A stretch of 64,000 bases of DNA from Acidimicrobiia bacterium (GCA_016871175.1 VFZL01000022.1:1-64000), one strand, 5' to 3'. Numbered from the stretch's first letter, positions 25,780 to 35,173 are shown. Notes: a model not told the origin generated them from the letters alone. Made by a program: numbers and translations.

Positions 25780-25799
25780 GATTTTGATAAATCAAAATC
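25780..25799 (-). promoter_or_regulatory. perfect inverted repeat at the mntH start, candidate metalloregulator operator
   Basis: GATTTTGATAAATCAAAATC is a perfect 8-4-8 palindrome that abuts the mntH ATG. It is AT-rich against a GC-rich background. A TAGACT -10-like box on the minus strand (25812-25807) would place transcription start at its edge. The position is typical for an MntR/DtxR-type or Fur-type repressor site. The actual regulator is not in this window. Confidence 0.7.
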
Positions 25800-25952
25800 T
25801 GCACAGAGTCTAACACGAGTCGCGCGATCCTGGTCCAATGGCGGGGGCCGCATCCACCGGTGGGGCCGCAGCATGCGACCGGCCGACAGGGCCTTCTGGC
25901 GCCGTGCGAGGCCGATTTCAGGGCCTTCTCACTGGCGTGTCGCGGTGCCTGT

Positions 25953-26366
25953 TCACCGCGCAACGCGACGCCGTCGGTAGGTCTTCCCGTCGCCGACCTT
26001 TACGATTTCGAGTGTGACTTGGCGCATCGACCGTGGGTGCATGCCCAACTGACCTGCCGCGGCTGGCGAGATGTCGAGGATGCGGTTCGGCTGCACGGGC
26101 CCTCGATCGTTGATGCGCAGCACTACACTTCGACCGTTCCGAGTGCTGGTCACCTTGACTTCAGTGCCGAACGGCAGCGTCTTATGGGCGGCGGTGAGCT
26201 TGGCTCGATCGTAAACCTCGCTGCTGGCCGTGGTGCGACCGTGCAGCCGATTCGAGTACACCGCGGCGAGGCCTGTTTCCATCTCCCCGACCGTCTGTGG
26301 CGAGGCCGTGGCCACCGACGCGAGCACGAGCAGTGATCCGAGCAGGGCGGTTCGAACGCGTGACAT
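25953..26366 (-). CDS. septal ring lytic transglycosylase RlpA-family protein
   Basis: A 137-aa exported protein. It has a signal peptide (residues 1-24) and a double-psi beta-barrel domain of the rare lipoprotein A type (about 30-125: SSEVYDRAKLTAAHKTLPFG, VLRINDRGP, RILDISPAAAGQLGM). RlpA proteins cleave glycan strands lacking stem peptides, or bind the wall at the septum. The catalytic aspartate within NDRGP is present. No SPOR domain follows and there is no lipobox cysteine, so this is a minimal version. The ATG at 26366 is preferred over the GTG at 26369. Confidence 0.88.
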   Translation of the reverse strand: MSRVRTALLGSLLVLASVATASPQTVGEMETGLAAVYSNRLHGRTTASSEVYDRAKLTAAHKTLPFGTEVKVTSTRNGRSVVLRINDRGPVQPNRILDISPAAAGQLGMHPRSMRQVTLEIVKVGDGKTYRRRRVAR

Positions 26367-26424
26367 CACGCCGCTCCAGTAGGGGGCTGGGTTCGACCTC
26401 AGTATAGATCGCGCAGGTCGGGAC

Positions 26425-27411
26425 TCACGGTGTGTCCGCGAAGAGTCGCGGTACCGTGCGCACGACGTTCCTCAGCTCCGGGTACTCGGCGACGAACGCG
26501 TCGGGATAATCGCCATCGATCGGCTCGCCGAGCTGATGTTTGATCATGGCGGCGTTGGCGACCGACTTTGCCGAGAAGTGGTTGTTCGTATAGACGTACG
26601 TCTTCTTGACGATCTCGCGTGTCGCCTGGACGGTCTCGACGAACTCAGTGAGCTCCTCGTTCGAGTACAGATGGTTGTACCGATCCTCGCTCGCGCCGTG
26701 GCGCCACCACTGGGCCGCGTTTCGACCATGCAGGCGCAGGTAGTAGAAGCCTTTGACGTTCGGCAGGTAGTTCTGCCGGATGGAGCAGCGAAATTTCGGC
26801 TCGTCGATCTGGCCCCACGCGGCACCGAAGTCATTCAGGAGGGCCAGCGTCTCCCCGAGTGCATCGCTCCAGCTTCGGTGGCGAAGCTCCACCGCGACAG
26901 GGAAGTCGTGAAACAGCTCCAACAACCAGGTGATGTAGGAGCGTTCCGCCTCGGCATTCTTGTAGCTCGGCGGGAACTGGGCGAGCAACGCGCCGAGCTT
27001 TCCAGCAGAGGCCAACGGATCGACGCCACGCTTGAACTCGTCGAGATCGGCGAGGCTGGGTCGCACCAACTCGGTCACTAGGTCGCGCGCGACTACCGCA
27101 TCCACATCGGCGGGGATCTGCTTCCGCGCCCGCTCGGCATACATGCCCGGATGGGTGAACTTCTGGTACAGCTTCACTGAGAAGTCGAAGCTCGGCGGAG
27201 TCCGCCGGGCCCACGCGCGGCTCACCTCGGGCTTCGGTTGCCCGTAGAACGTGGTGTTGATCTCGACCGTGTTGAAGTGCTCGGCGTAGTAGGAGAGCTC
27301 GTCGAACGACTTCGCGCGCCCGCGCTTGGGGGGGTAGAAGATGCCGTCCCACTTCCCCTTCCCGGTCGGATAGTTCCAGCCGGAGGTGCCGATACGCAGC
27401 TCGCCACTCAC
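26425..27411 (-). CDS. DUF72 (YecE-like) TIM-barrel protein
   Basis: A protein of about 328 aa of the DUF72 family, recognised by GELRIGTSGWNYP at the N-terminus, FNTVEINTTFYGQPKP, FAVELRHRSW-like text (PVAVELRHRSW) and a C-terminal YLRLHGRN and YVYTNNHFSAKSVANA block. The fold is a TIM barrel. The biochemical function of the family is not known. The frame is open to 27546, but the extra residues read through GC-rich hairpins, so the GTG at 27411 is chosen. It is divergent from queE. Confidence 0.85.
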   Translation of the reverse strand: MSGELRIGTSGWNYPTGKGKWDGIFYPPKRGRAKSFDELSYYAEHFNTVEINTTFYGQPKPEVSRAWARRTPPSFDFSVKLYQKFTHPGMYAERARKQIPADVDAVVARDLVTELVRPSLADLDEFKRGVDPLASAGKLGALLAQFPPSYKNAEAERSYITWLLELFHDFPVAVELRHRSWSDALGETLALLNDFGAAWGQIDEPKFRCSIRQNYLPNVKGFYYLRLHGRNAAQWWRHGASEDRYNHLYSNEELTEFVETVQATREIVKKTYVYTNNHFSAKSVANAAMIKHQLGEPIDGDYPDAFVAEYPELRNVVRTVPRLFADTP

Positions 27412-27462
27412 AGATACAATGTACTGCACTCCACCGCGATGCGGCTCGCGCGCGAGATGGGG

Positions 27463-27551
27463 CGTGGGGCAAAGCCCCACGTGATAGAGGAGCAGAGCGG
27501 GGCATTGGGCCCCCGCGAGCGACTGAGCCAGGGTGTGGGGCAGCACCCCAC
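27463..27551. repeat. three GC-rich hairpins before queE
   Basis: Three inverted repeats follow one another: CGTGGGGC-AAA-GCCCCACG (27463-27481), GCGGGG ... CCCCGC (about 27497-27516) and GTGGGG-CAGCA-CCCCAC (27535-27551). The last ends four bases before the queE ATG and would cover its ribosome binding site in the mRNA. None has a T-tract. Confidence 0.6.
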
Positions 27552-27554
27552 GGG

Positions 27555-28196
27555 ATGTTGACTGTCAACGAGATCTTCCATTCGATTCAGGGCGAATCGA
27601 CACGCGCGGGCACACCCTGCGTCTTCGTCCGGCTGACTGCGTGTGACCTGCGATGCCGCTGGTGCGACACAACCTACGCGTTCTACGAAGGACGGAAGCG
27701 CGACGTGAGCGACGTGCTGGCCGAGGTAGGGCGGTACGACTGTCAAACCGTCGAGATCACGGGCGGCGAGCCCCTCCTCCAAGAGGATGTGTATCCCCTG
27801 ATGGAGGCGCTCCTCGCCGAGGGACGGACCGTGCTGCTTGAAACCGGGGGACATCGCTCCATTGAGCGCGTACCGGCACGCGTCATTCGCATCGTCGATG
27901 TGAAGTGCCCCGGCAGTGGCGAAGCGCACCGGAACGACTGGGAAAACTTGAATCGCCTCTCCGCGCACGACGAGGTGAAGTTCGTCATCCAGGATCGAGC
28001 AGACTACGACTATGCACGGGACGTGGTGCAACGGCATCGACTCGAATCACGGTGTGCGGCCGTCCTTTTCTCGCCGGTTCACGGAGTGATGGATCCCAAG
28101 ACGCTGTCGGAGTGGATGCTGCACGACCGTGTGCCGGCGCGCCTCCAGTTGCAGCTCCACAAATTGATTTGGTCGCCGACCGCGCGCGGCGTGTAG
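27555..28196 (+). CDS. queE: 7-carboxy-7-deazaguanine synthase (radical SAM)
   Basis: Radical-SAM enzyme of the preQ0/queuosine pathway; converts 6-carboxytetrahydropterin to 7-carboxy-7-deazaguanine. The 213-aa protein has the N-terminal FHSIQGES substrate motif, the cluster-binding CDLRCRWC (C-x3-C-x2-C) followed by DTTYAF, and the GGEPLLQ glycine-rich SAM motif. It is four bases upstream of queC. No Shine-Dalgarno is visible. A hairpin covers the site where it should be, so translation may be structured. Confidence 0.93.
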   Translation: MLTVNEIFHSIQGESTRAGTPCVFVRLTACDLRCRWCDTTYAFYEGRKRDVSDVLAEVGRYDCQTVEITGGEPLLQEDVYPLMEALLAEGRTVLLETGGHRSIERVPARVIRIVDVKCPGSGEAHRNDWENLNRLSAHDEVKFVIQDRADYDYARDVVQRHRLESRCAAVLFSPVHGVMDPKTLSEWMLHDRVPARLQLQLHKLIWSPTARGV

Positions 28197-28200
28197 CGCG

Positions 28201-28896
28201 ATGCCCCCGAGTCGACCGGCGGTCGTGCTGCTCAGTGGCGGCCTTGACTCTTACACGGCTGCAGCGATCGCGCAGACCGAGGGGTTCGAGCTCCATGCGC
28301 TGACCATTCACTACGGGCAGCGACACGCACACGAGATCGAGGCCGCGAAGCGAGTGGCCCGGGCGCTGGGAGTCCGCAGGCACCTCGAGACGAATGTCGA
28401 CCTAAGGGGTATCGGAGGATCGTCACTCACCTCCGACACACCAGTGCCCACCGATCGCGACCTGGGCGACGGGTCGATTCCGGCCTCGATTGCGTCTACC
28501 TACGTGCCGGCACGCAACACGATGTTTCTCTCGCTCGCGCTCGGTTGGGCCGAGGTGCTCGATTCGCGCGACCTGGTCATTGGCGTCAACGCGGTCGACT
28601 ACTCCGGCTACCCCGACTGCCGCCCGGAGTTCATCGCCGCGTTCGAGCGGCTGGCCACACTCGCGACACGGGCCGGCGTCGAGGGCGCCCGGTTCACGAT
28701 CCACACGCCGCTCATCGCCCTCACCAAGGCACAGATCATCCAGCGCGGTCTCGCCCTGGGCCTCGATTACAGCCTCACGCACAGCTGCTACGCGCCGACC
28801 GCGGATGGTCGACCGTGTCGACGCTGCGACAGCTGCGTGCTCCGCGCCCGGGGGTTCGCCGAGGCGGGTGCGAGAGATCCGCTGATCGATGATTGA
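28201..28896 (+). CDS. queC: 7-cyano-7-deazaguanine synthase
   Basis: ATP-dependent enzyme that makes preQ0 from 7-carboxy-7-deazaguanine and ammonia. The 231-aa protein has the PP-loop [10 protein letters not shown] and the C-terminal zinc-binding cysteines ([20 protein letters not shown]), plus the usual SLTHSC segment. It follows queE by four bases and converges on dacB, nine bases away. The other genes of the pathway (folE, queD and the transglycosylase) are not in this window. Confidence 0.95.
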   Translation: MPPSRPAVVLLSGGLDSYTAAAIAQTEGFELHALTIHYGQRHAHEIEAAKRVARALGVRRHLETNVDLRGIGGSSLTSDTPVPTDRDLGDGSIPASIASTYVPARNTMFLSLALGWAEVLDSRDLVIGVNAVDYSGYPDCRPEFIAAFERLATLATRAGVEGARFTIHTPLIALTKAQIIQRGLALGLDYSLTHSCYAPTADGRPCRRCDSCVLRARGFAEAGARDPLIDD

Positions 28897-28905
28897 ACCG
28901 GAGAT

Positions 28906-30420
28906 TCACCGTTTGAATTCCACGACGCGCAGCAGCAGCGAATCGATCGCGCTGTCGACCTCGCCTGCCGGTGCGCCGTAGTTGTTTGCGAGGATCGCGA
29001 AGGCGACAGGTTCCCCGTCGGCCGTCTGGGTGAAACCGGAGAGAGATCGGGCGTTTCGCATCGATCCGGTCTTGGCCTGCACGCGTCCTTCGGCCGGGGT
29101 GCCTTTCAGTCGGCCGCCGAGCATGCCGTCGGCACCGGCCACCGTCAGTGTCGCCCGGAAGGGGCCGTCGAGCGTAGGCGAACGCCCGACGTGGGCGAGC
29201 GTTGTGACGAGCCCTTCGGCGGTGATCAGGTTGTACCGCGAGAGGCCCGAACCGTCGGCGAGCGTGGCCTGGCTTGGATCCACGCCCCAATCCGCGAGGA
29301 CGCTGATCGCCTGTTGGCGTCCACCCTCGAAAGTCGGCATGCCGAATTTCCCCCCTATCGTCTTCATGAACGTCTCGGCGTACTGGTTCTGACTAATCCG
29401 CATCATCGTTGCCGCCAGTGTTCGCAGCGGCGGAGAGCGATGTACCACCAGGGGGACCGCATCCTGCAGCCTCGGAGGATCGTCGAGATCGTCGAGATCA
29501 ACGGCTGGGCCCTTGACCTCGATGCCGTTTGCGATCAGCGCCTTCCGGAGCTCCTCGACGAAGTGCTGTGTTGGATTCTCCACGGGGATGCGACGGTGGA
29601 CGGGCTCGGCGCCGACGGGAATCGAGCCGGACACCTCGAGGACAGGGCGGTTCGCCGGCCGTCGCGTGGAGACCTGAGCAGGCGAGCCAGCCACGCCGGT
29701 GGTCACACGATTCCGTAGCGTCCAGCCGCTGGCCGCGGTCGCACATGTCACGTTCGCGGGTACGCCCGGCGTCGGACCCGGCGTCACGGTGAGGACGGTG
29801 GCGTTCACGTTCAGCTGCAGTCCACCGACGCCTGCCGAGTATGCCTCATCCATGTCGTCCCACATCCACCCCTGGCCGTACGGTTCGTCCTCGATGGCGT
29901 TATCGTCGCCGATGACACGTCCAGAGAGTGAGCGGACCCCCAGTGCCTTCAACCGTTCGGCCCACGAGCGAAACAACGGCTCCGCGGCGACCTCTTCCGT
30001 ACCGATGGACGGATCGCCAGAGCCGCGCACGATCAGATCGCCGTCGAGGAACCCGAAGTCGATTGCTCCGAGGCCGAGTACCTGGGTTTCGTAGGTATAG
30101 TCCCATCCCAATCGCTCGGCGGCCGTCGCGAGCGTGATCACCTTGAGACTCGACGCGGGGATCAACAGCTTGCGTGGGTTTCTCGCGTACAGCGTGTCAT
30201 CGGACGCGAGCGAGCGGATGACGACACCCCACGTGCCGGCGGCAAGTGACGGTACGTCGAGCGTGCGATCGATGTCCTGCCGAAGGCGGGTGAGGGCGGC
30301 AGACGTCGCCGTGACCGGATTGGCGGGCGTGCTGACCGGACGAGGGCCGCGGCAGGCGGTCAGCAGGAGGGCACAGGCGACCGCGGCGCACACGCCGGGC
30401 TGCCCGCGAGGTGGCCTCAC
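28906..30420 (-). CDS. dacB: D-alanyl-D-alanine carboxypeptidase/endopeptidase, PBP4-like (S13)
   Basis: A penicillin-binding protein that trims peptidoglycan cross-bridges. The 504-aa product has a lipoprotein-type signal (LTAC23, so probably lipid-anchored). The active-site S90-x-x-K93 is in IPASSLK, SGN-like SGLSRYN, and KTG in QAKTGSM. The large insert between the first two motifs is characteristic of the S13 family. The GTG start overlaps the DUF4340 stop (GTGA). The gene is therefore the last member of the Gld-type ABC operon, linking that transporter to wall remodelling. Confidence 0.93.
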   Translation of the reverse strand: MRPPRGQPGVCAAVACALLLTACRGPRPVSTPANPVTATSAALTRLRQDIDRTLDVPSLAAGTWGVVIRSLASDDTLYARNPRKLLIPASSLKVITLATAAERLGWDYTYETQVLGLGAIDFGFLDGDLIVRGSGDPSIGTEEVAAEPLFRSWAERLKALGVRSLSGRVIGDDNAIEDEPYGQGWMWDDMDEAYSAGVGGLQLNVNATVLTVTPGPTPGVPANVTCATAASGWTLRNRVTTGVAGSPAQVSTRRPANRPVLEVSGSIPVGAEPVHRRIPVENPTQHFVEELRKALIANGIEVKGPAVDLDDLDDPPRLQDAVPLVVHRSPPLRTLAATMMRISQNQYAETFMKTIGGKFGMPTFEGGRQQAISVLADWGVDPSQATLADGSGLSRYNLITAEGLVTTLAHVGRSPTLDGPFRATLTVAGADGMLGGRLKGTPAEGRVQAKTGSMRNARSLSGFTQTADGEPVAFAILANNYGAPAGEVDSAIDSLLLRVVEFKR

Positions 30421-31781
30421 TGCACGAGTTCGTCCAGCCGTGTGATTGCCTCGTTGAGCTTCTCTGCCTCGACCACCATCGCCCCGGCATCGTCGGGGCG
30501 GGCCGCGAACGCGTCGTTTCCGCTCTTGCCGAACGTGGCGCGCTCCTCGGATCGGCTCTGGTCGTATTTCATGTACACGCTGAGCGTGGGCGCGTCGAGG
30601 CCCGTGCCGGTCCTCGCGTCTCGAAACGACGTGGCGCGAACGTCCGCGAGGCCGGAAAGCAGGGCTTCAACTTTCTCTCGATCGAGCTCTTTCTCGGTGG
30701 GGCTGACACGCTTCCAGATGTCGGGCTTGTCGCCTTCCGTCTTCACGCGTTCGATCACCATCGATTTACCGCTCCACGAGAGCTCGGCACGGGATGCATT
30801 GAACGCACGGAAGTCGAACACGTCCTTGCGACGGAAGTCATCGAGACTCTTCTTGAAGTCGTCGGCGAGCGACTTGTCGACGGTGGCCACGAGAGTCTTC
30901 GAGGCGTACCGTGCGTGAACGCCGTCCGATCCGGCGTCGGATCCGAACTCGACCACCACCGGCTGCGAGCCTTCTGCGTTGATGGTGACCTTCACCGCTG
31001 GATTGTCCAACCCGTATGGCTTCAGATCCCCAGAGGCCACCTGTTCGGTGACGATGGACTTGATTTGTGCCGACTCGAGCCGGCCGATGAGCGCCTCGGA
31101 GGCGCTGTAGTCGGCGCGCGCGTCAATCGGCTTGCTCACCCGCCACTCGGTCGTTTCACCCTTCTCGCCCTTGGTGATCTTCGTGAGGACCACGGGCTTC
31201 CCGGCGCCCGTGATCTCGATACTCTGGATTTTCGCGCGCGGCACGCTGACGAGCGCCTTGTCGCGCAGGTCGAACGTCGAGCGATTGAACGTGGACTCGT
31301 GGTACGCGGCGATCAGGAACACGCGCTGGTCATCGTTCCTGCGCGCGTAGAGACCTGCGCCGGTCGGCGACTTGTCGCCGACGTACAGGTGCCCCTCTGG
31401 CACATCCTTGCCCTTGAAGTCGATCTGAATCCGCGGCTTCTCGAGGCCGAATTCGGCCAGGTTGGCAGGATTCTCGTCGACCACGCGCGTCAGTTCGAGG
31501 CCGCTGACTGCGCCCGCGATGCTCACGGCGTCCGAGGACGAGGCCTTCGCCTCGATGGGTGCGCTGATCTTCCAGTCCGATCCGTCGCGCTTGAGCGTCG
31601 TGGTGTCCCCTGCGTCGTTCTTGACGGTGATCTCCTCGATCTGCTCGCTCTTGGCGGCCGGAAACGCCTTCTCGAGACCTGAGCTCACGGCGCTCGGGTC
31701 GCGGTTCGAATCGTAGTAGATGTACCCGCCGAGCCCTGCCAGCACGACGAGCAGCGCTAGCGTCGACAATCCCCCGCGCAT
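30417..31781 (-). CDS. DUF4340 membrane-anchored protein
   Basis: A 454-aa protein with one N-terminal membrane helix (residues about 5-25). A long, mostly beta extracytoplasmic part follows, containing repeated DUF4340 units (SDWKISAPIEAKASSS and EWRVSKPIDARADYSA are equivalent positions). DUF4340 proteins regularly follow GldG-like proteins in ABC operons of unclear substrate. Its ATG directly follows the TAA of the GldG-like gene, and its TGA overlaps the dacB GTG. The role is unknown; an accessory of the ABC complex is the reasonable guess. Confidence 0.85.
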   Translation of the reverse strand: MRGGLSTLALLVVLAGLGGYIYYDSNRDPSAVSSGLEKAFPAAKSEQIEEITVKNDAGDTTTLKRDGSDWKISAPIEAKASSSDAVSIAGAVSGLELTRVVDENPANLAEFGLEKPRIQIDFKGKDVPEGHLYVGDKSPTGAGLYARRNDDQRVFLIAAYHESTFNRSTFDLRDKALVSVPRAKIQSIEITGAGKPVVLTKITKGEKGETTEWRVSKPIDARADYSASEALIGRLESAQIKSIVTEQVASGDLKPYGLDNPAVKVTINAEGSQPVVVEFGSDAGSDGVHARYASKTLVATVDKSLADDFKKSLDDFRRKDVFDFRAFNASRAELSWSGKSMVIERVKTEGDKPDIWKRVSPTEKELDREKVEALLSGLADVRATSFRDARTGTGLDAPTLSVYMKYDQSRSEERATFGKSGNDAFAARPDDAGAMVVEAEKLNEAITRLDELVQ

Positions 31782-33368
31782 TTACTTCCTCCGTCGCCAC
31801 CACGAGTAGACGCCGGCGCTGAACACGGCACCCGGCACCACAATCATCGCGGTCAGAATCACCCAGATCTGCTGTGTGACGGTGAGCGACAGGCGGCGGT
31901 CGCTGGGCTCACGCGGTCGGATCGAAATGAGGTTCTCCTGCTGCGACAGCCAGCCGACGATGTTCATGAACATGTCGCGGTTGCCCTGCACCCCGAGGGC
32001 GAAGTTGGCGCTGAAGTCCGAGTCGCCGACCACCGCCATACGCGCCTCGCGCTTCGGCGTGTCCTCCTTCTTGGCATCCTCGGGCTTGGCGTCGGCGGGC
32101 GTTGACGCAGGCACGGCGACCGCCGCCGCCAACGAGATCGGGCCTGCTTTGTCGCCCGTTGCTTCGTCCATCCCGGCGCCCGTCGAGAGCGAGGTCATGT
32201 CTCGCTCGGCCCAGCTGGCCGCGCTGGTCTCGATGAAAGATTGCGCGGTTCGTCCGTTCGTGCCACCCGATGCCGGGTTGACCGATCGCGCGAGCGGATA
32301 GAGGGTGATCATGTTGTTGAACCCCTCGGTGATGGCATGAGGCGGGTAGGTCAGCGCGACGGGCGAGGAGGCATCGCTCCCGAACATCCGTCCCATTCCG
32401 CTCGTATCGATGACGACGTTGGCGCCGACCTCGATGCCCCAGTCCTTGGCAAGGGCCACGAGGTTGGTCAGCGGTGGCGAGTCAGGTTTGATCTCCGGGT
32501 CGAGCATGAGCAGGAGCTTGCCCTGCGTGTCGAGGAACTTCTCCAGCGCTTCGATCTCCGGGGGGAAGAAGTCGTTCACCGGCCCGGCGACGACGACGAT
32601 CGACGCGTCGTTTGGCACCGATCCGGTTTGTGCCAGGGCGAGCCGCTCGACGGTGTAGTTCTCACGCTTGAGCGCATCGCCGATACCGTTGAAGCCGGTC
32701 CGCTCCATGGAGGTCGGGTCCTTCTCGCCGTGCCCTTGCGTGAAGTAGACCTTGCGCGTTTCGCCGCTGACGACCTTGATGATGCCGTTCGTGATGTCCT
32801 GCTCTGTGCTCGAGGTGACCCGCTCGGTCCGGTCCTTGTATTTGATGACGTAGGTGCCGTACTGCTGAATGCCGGCCTGCTGCGCGGCGGTCCGTTGCCG
32901 GTCCGGATCGATGTACTCCGTCGTCAGTTGTTTGGAGACGTACTCGTATTCGCGCAGTCGATCTCGGTGCTGCTGGAAATCGCGATCGAACACCTGGATC
33001 TGGAGCGGGGCGTCGAGCTTCGCCAGCACGTTCTTCGTCTGGTCCGACAGGCTGAACTGTTGGTTGGAGGTCAGGTCCCACCGGTAATTGCGACGGGAGC
33101 TGATGTAATTCACCGCCACGAACACGGCCGAGGCCACGATGACGCCCACTATCGTCATGAACCAATAGCGCGCCTGTCGCGTCGAGAACATCGCCGCGAT
33201 CTCGCGCCACTGGGTGGCCATATACGCGACCATGGCCACCAGACCGGCGATCGCCAGTCGGACGGACCATTGCTGGTCGATAGGAATGACGTTGATCCGC
33301 ACCAGGACCGCGAACACCACCAACGCGGTGCCGATCCAGCCGATGATGTTGAAGATTCGCGTCACCAT
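31782..33368 (-). CDS. GldG-family ABC auxiliary protein
   Basis: A 528-aa protein. Two or three N-terminal membrane helices (about 5-25, 33-50, 65-85) precede the GldG/ABC_transp_aux domain (RRNYRWDLTSNQQFSLSDQT, VYFTQGHGEKD, VVAGPVNDFFPPEI, LLLMLDPEI). There is an Ala/Pro/Lys/Asp-rich linker near 400 and a final membrane helix before the basic tail. The correct start is the ATG at 33368, which shares a base with the TAA of the permease gene (TAATG). The open frame upstream to 33707 is a shadow of the permease gene. In Bacteroidetes, GldG acts with GldA and GldF in gliding; outside that group the substrate is unknown. Confidence 0.88.
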   Translation of the reverse strand: MVTRIFNIIGWIGTALVVFAVLVRINVIPIDQQWSVRLAIAGLVAMVAYMATQWREIAAMFSTRQARYWFMTIVGVIVASAVFVAVNYISSRRNYRWDLTSNQQFSLSDQTKNVLAKLDAPLQIQVFDRDFQQHRDRLREYEYVSKQLTTEYIDPDRQRTAAQQAGIQQYGTYVIKYKDRTERVTSSTEQDITNGIIKVVSGETRKVYFTQGHGEKDPTSMERTGFNGIGDALKRENYTVERLALAQTGSVPNDASIVVVAGPVNDFFPPEIEALEKFLDTQGKLLLMLDPEIKPDSPPLTNLVALAKDWGIEVGANVVIDTSGMGRMFGSDASSPVALTYPPHAITEGFNNMITLYPLARSVNPASGGTNGRTAQSFIETSAASWAERDMTSLSTGAGMDEATGDKAGPISLAAAVAVPASTPADAKPEDAKKEDTPKREARMAVVGDSDFSANFALGVQGNRDMFMNIVGWLSQQENLISIRPREPSDRRLSLTVTQQIWVILTAMIVVPGAVFSAGVYSWWRRRK

Positions 33369-34135
33369 TACGCCCGCCACCGTTCCGTATCGACCGACTT
33401 CGCCGTCAGATAGAGTCCGAACGCGATGAAGCTCACATAGTAGATCGCATGCTTCGTGTCGAGCACGCCTTTGGCGAAGTCGTCGAAGTGGTCGACGATC
33501 GACGCGAAGCTCGCCGCGTCGCCGTACCACGCGCCGCCGGCGATGCTGCTGATCCAGCTGATCACCCAGAACAGCAGGAAGACCGCGAAGGTCGCCATGG
33601 CGGCGACGATCTGGTTGCGCGTCAGGCTGGAAATGAAGAGCCCGACCGAGATGAAGCATCCGCCCAGCAGCAGGAGGCCGAGGTACGCGGTGATGAGCGG
33701 CTTCCACTCCGGCGATCCGTAGATGAACAACATCCCGATGTGGATCACCGTCACCAGCAGCATGATGGCCCAGAGTGCGAGGGCGCCGAGGAATTTCCCG
33801 AGGATGATCTGCAGGTCGGTCACTGGCGACGTGAGAAGGAGCTCGATGGTGCCGGACCGCTTCTCCTCCGCGTAGGCGCGCATCGTAATCATCGGCATCA
33901 CGAAGAGGATCACGACCGTGACGTTCTGTAAAAGCGGCCGGATCATGTGCTCGTTGATGTTGATCGCCTGCGGGCCCATCGGGGACATCTGCCCGCTGAT
34001 CTGAACGAAGTACGCCAGCATGATCCAGTAGAAGTAGCCGTACACCAGCGCGAAGAAGCCGATCACGATGTAGGCGATCGGGGAGGCGAAGTAGGACCGG
34101 AGCTCCTTGCCTGCAATCGCGAGGATGTTACTCAT
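33368..34135 (-). CDS. ABC-2 type permease, GldF-like
   Basis: A 255-aa integral membrane permease with six predicted helices. It has the ABC-2 family pattern and the MITMRAYAEEKRSGTIELLL motif between helices two and three that is typical of GldF/NosY-type permeases. It works with the ATPase encoded just upstream; the two genes overlap by 8 bp. It is a dedicated subunit of the GldA-F-G type exporter. The substrate is unknown. Confidence 0.92.
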   Translation of the reverse strand: MSNILAIAGKELRSYFASPIAYIVIGFFALVYGYFYWIMLAYFVQISGQMSPMGPQAININEHMIRPLLQNVTVVILFVMPMITMRAYAEEKRSGTIELLLTSPVTDLQIILGKFLGALALWAIMLLVTVIHIGMLFIYGSPEWKPLITAYLGLLLLGGCFISVGLFISSLTRNQIVAAMATFAVFLLFWVISWISSIAGGAWYGDAASFASIVDHFDDFAKGVLDTKHAIYYVSFIAFGLYLTAKSVDTERWRA

Positions 34136-35132
34136 GGGGCACCTCTTCGATGGCCGCTCGGTTGTTGTCGTTCGGGGTTTCAGGCCCGCTCGGCGCGCGC
34201 TCGTCTTCGGTCGTCAGCGAAAGGAACACATCCTCGAGGCTCATGCGCATCGGGCGAAGTTCCAACAGCCCCCACCCGTTCCGCACCACCGCCTGCGCGA
34301 GATCCCGCCGCACGTCACGGCCGCGCTCGCTGTCAACCTGGTAGCCGACGATGCCGTCACGCCGGTCGGCTTGTACGACACGAGTGACGCCGCCGACCTG
34401 CGAGAGAGCGGTCTCAACGGTGGCGCAGCCCCCGTCGATCTGGATGTACATCGCTTCCGATCCGCGCAACTTCGACGTCAGGTTCTCGGGCGAGTCGACC
34501 GCAACGACCTTGCCTCTGTTGATGATGACGACGCGAGTGCAGGTCTGCGAGACTTCCGGCAGGATGTGCGTGCTCAGAATGATCGTGTGGTCGCCGGCGA
34601 GCTCCTTGATGAGCTGTCGCGTCTCGTTGATCTGCTTGGGATCGAGCCCCGCAGTCGGCTCGTCGAGGATCAGCACGTCCGGGTTGTGGATGAGCGCCTG
34701 CGCGAGCCCGACGCGTTGCTTGTACCCCTTCGAGAGCTTCCCGCATGCCCGGTCGGCCATATCGTCGATACGTACCCGGCGCATGACGGCGTCGATGCGC
34801 TCGCGCCGCTCAGACTTCGGCACGCGCTTGATCTTGGAGATGAAGGTCAGGTACTCCCGAACGGTCATGTCCGGGTAGAGCGGCGGAGTTTCGGGGAGGT
34901 ACCCGGTCCGCCGCTTGGCCTCGATCGGTTGATGGAAGACATCGTACCCGGCAACGGTCGCGGTGCCTTCCGTGGCGGGCATGAAGCCCGTCAGTATCCG
35001 CATCGTCGTCGTCTTGCCGGCGCCGTTCGGACCGAGGAATCCCAAGATCTCCCCGCGTTCCACGCGGAAGCTGACGTCTTCAACGGCGGTGAAGCGGCCG
35101 TAGCGCTTCGTGAGGTGCTGCACCTCAATCAC
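34128..35132 (-). CDS. ABC transporter ATP-binding protein, GldA-like
   Basis: A 334-aa ATPase with Walker A GPNGAGKTTT, signature LSKGYKQRVGLAQAL, Walker B VLILDEPTAGLDP and switch STHILPEV. A C-terminal extension of about 100 residues (with MRMSLEDVFLSL) is usual for ABC-2/GldA ATPases. The GTG at 35132 (VIEVQHLTKRYG) is the family start; the 22 extra upstream codons are not conserved-looking. It opens a five-gene operon: ATPase, permease, GldG, DUF4340, PBP4-like, all touching or overlapping. Confidence 0.93.
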   Translation of the reverse strand: MIEVQHLTKRYGRFTAVEDVSFRVERGEILGFLGPNGAGKTTTMRILTGFMPATEGTATVAGYDVFHQPIEAKRRTGYLPETPPLYPDMTVREYLTFISKIKRVPKSERRERIDAVMRRVRIDDMADRACGKLSKGYKQRVGLAQALIHNPDVLILDEPTAGLDPKQINETRQLIKELAGDHTIILSTHILPEVSQTCTRVVIINRGKVVAVDSPENLTSKLRGSEAMYIQIDGGCATVETALSQVGGVTRVVQADRRDGIVGYQVDSERGRDVRRDLAQAVVRNGWGLLELRPMRMSLEDVFLSLTTEDERAPSGPETPNDNNRAAIEEVPHE

Positions 35133-35154
35133 GACGAAACCTCGTTTCAGTAAT

Positions 35155-35173
35155 CGCGGGGTTGCGCCCCGCG
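35155..35173. repeat. GC-rich hairpin
   Basis: CGCGGGG-TTGCG-CCCCGCG is a perfect 7-bp stem in the leader of the ABC operon, of the same type as the hairpins before queE and near uspA. Confidence 0.5.

Noticed and set aside
31700..31720. GGTTCGAATC-like T-loop suggesting a tRNA
   Set aside because: It lies within the DUF4340 coding sequence and no matching acceptor or anticodon stems surround it.
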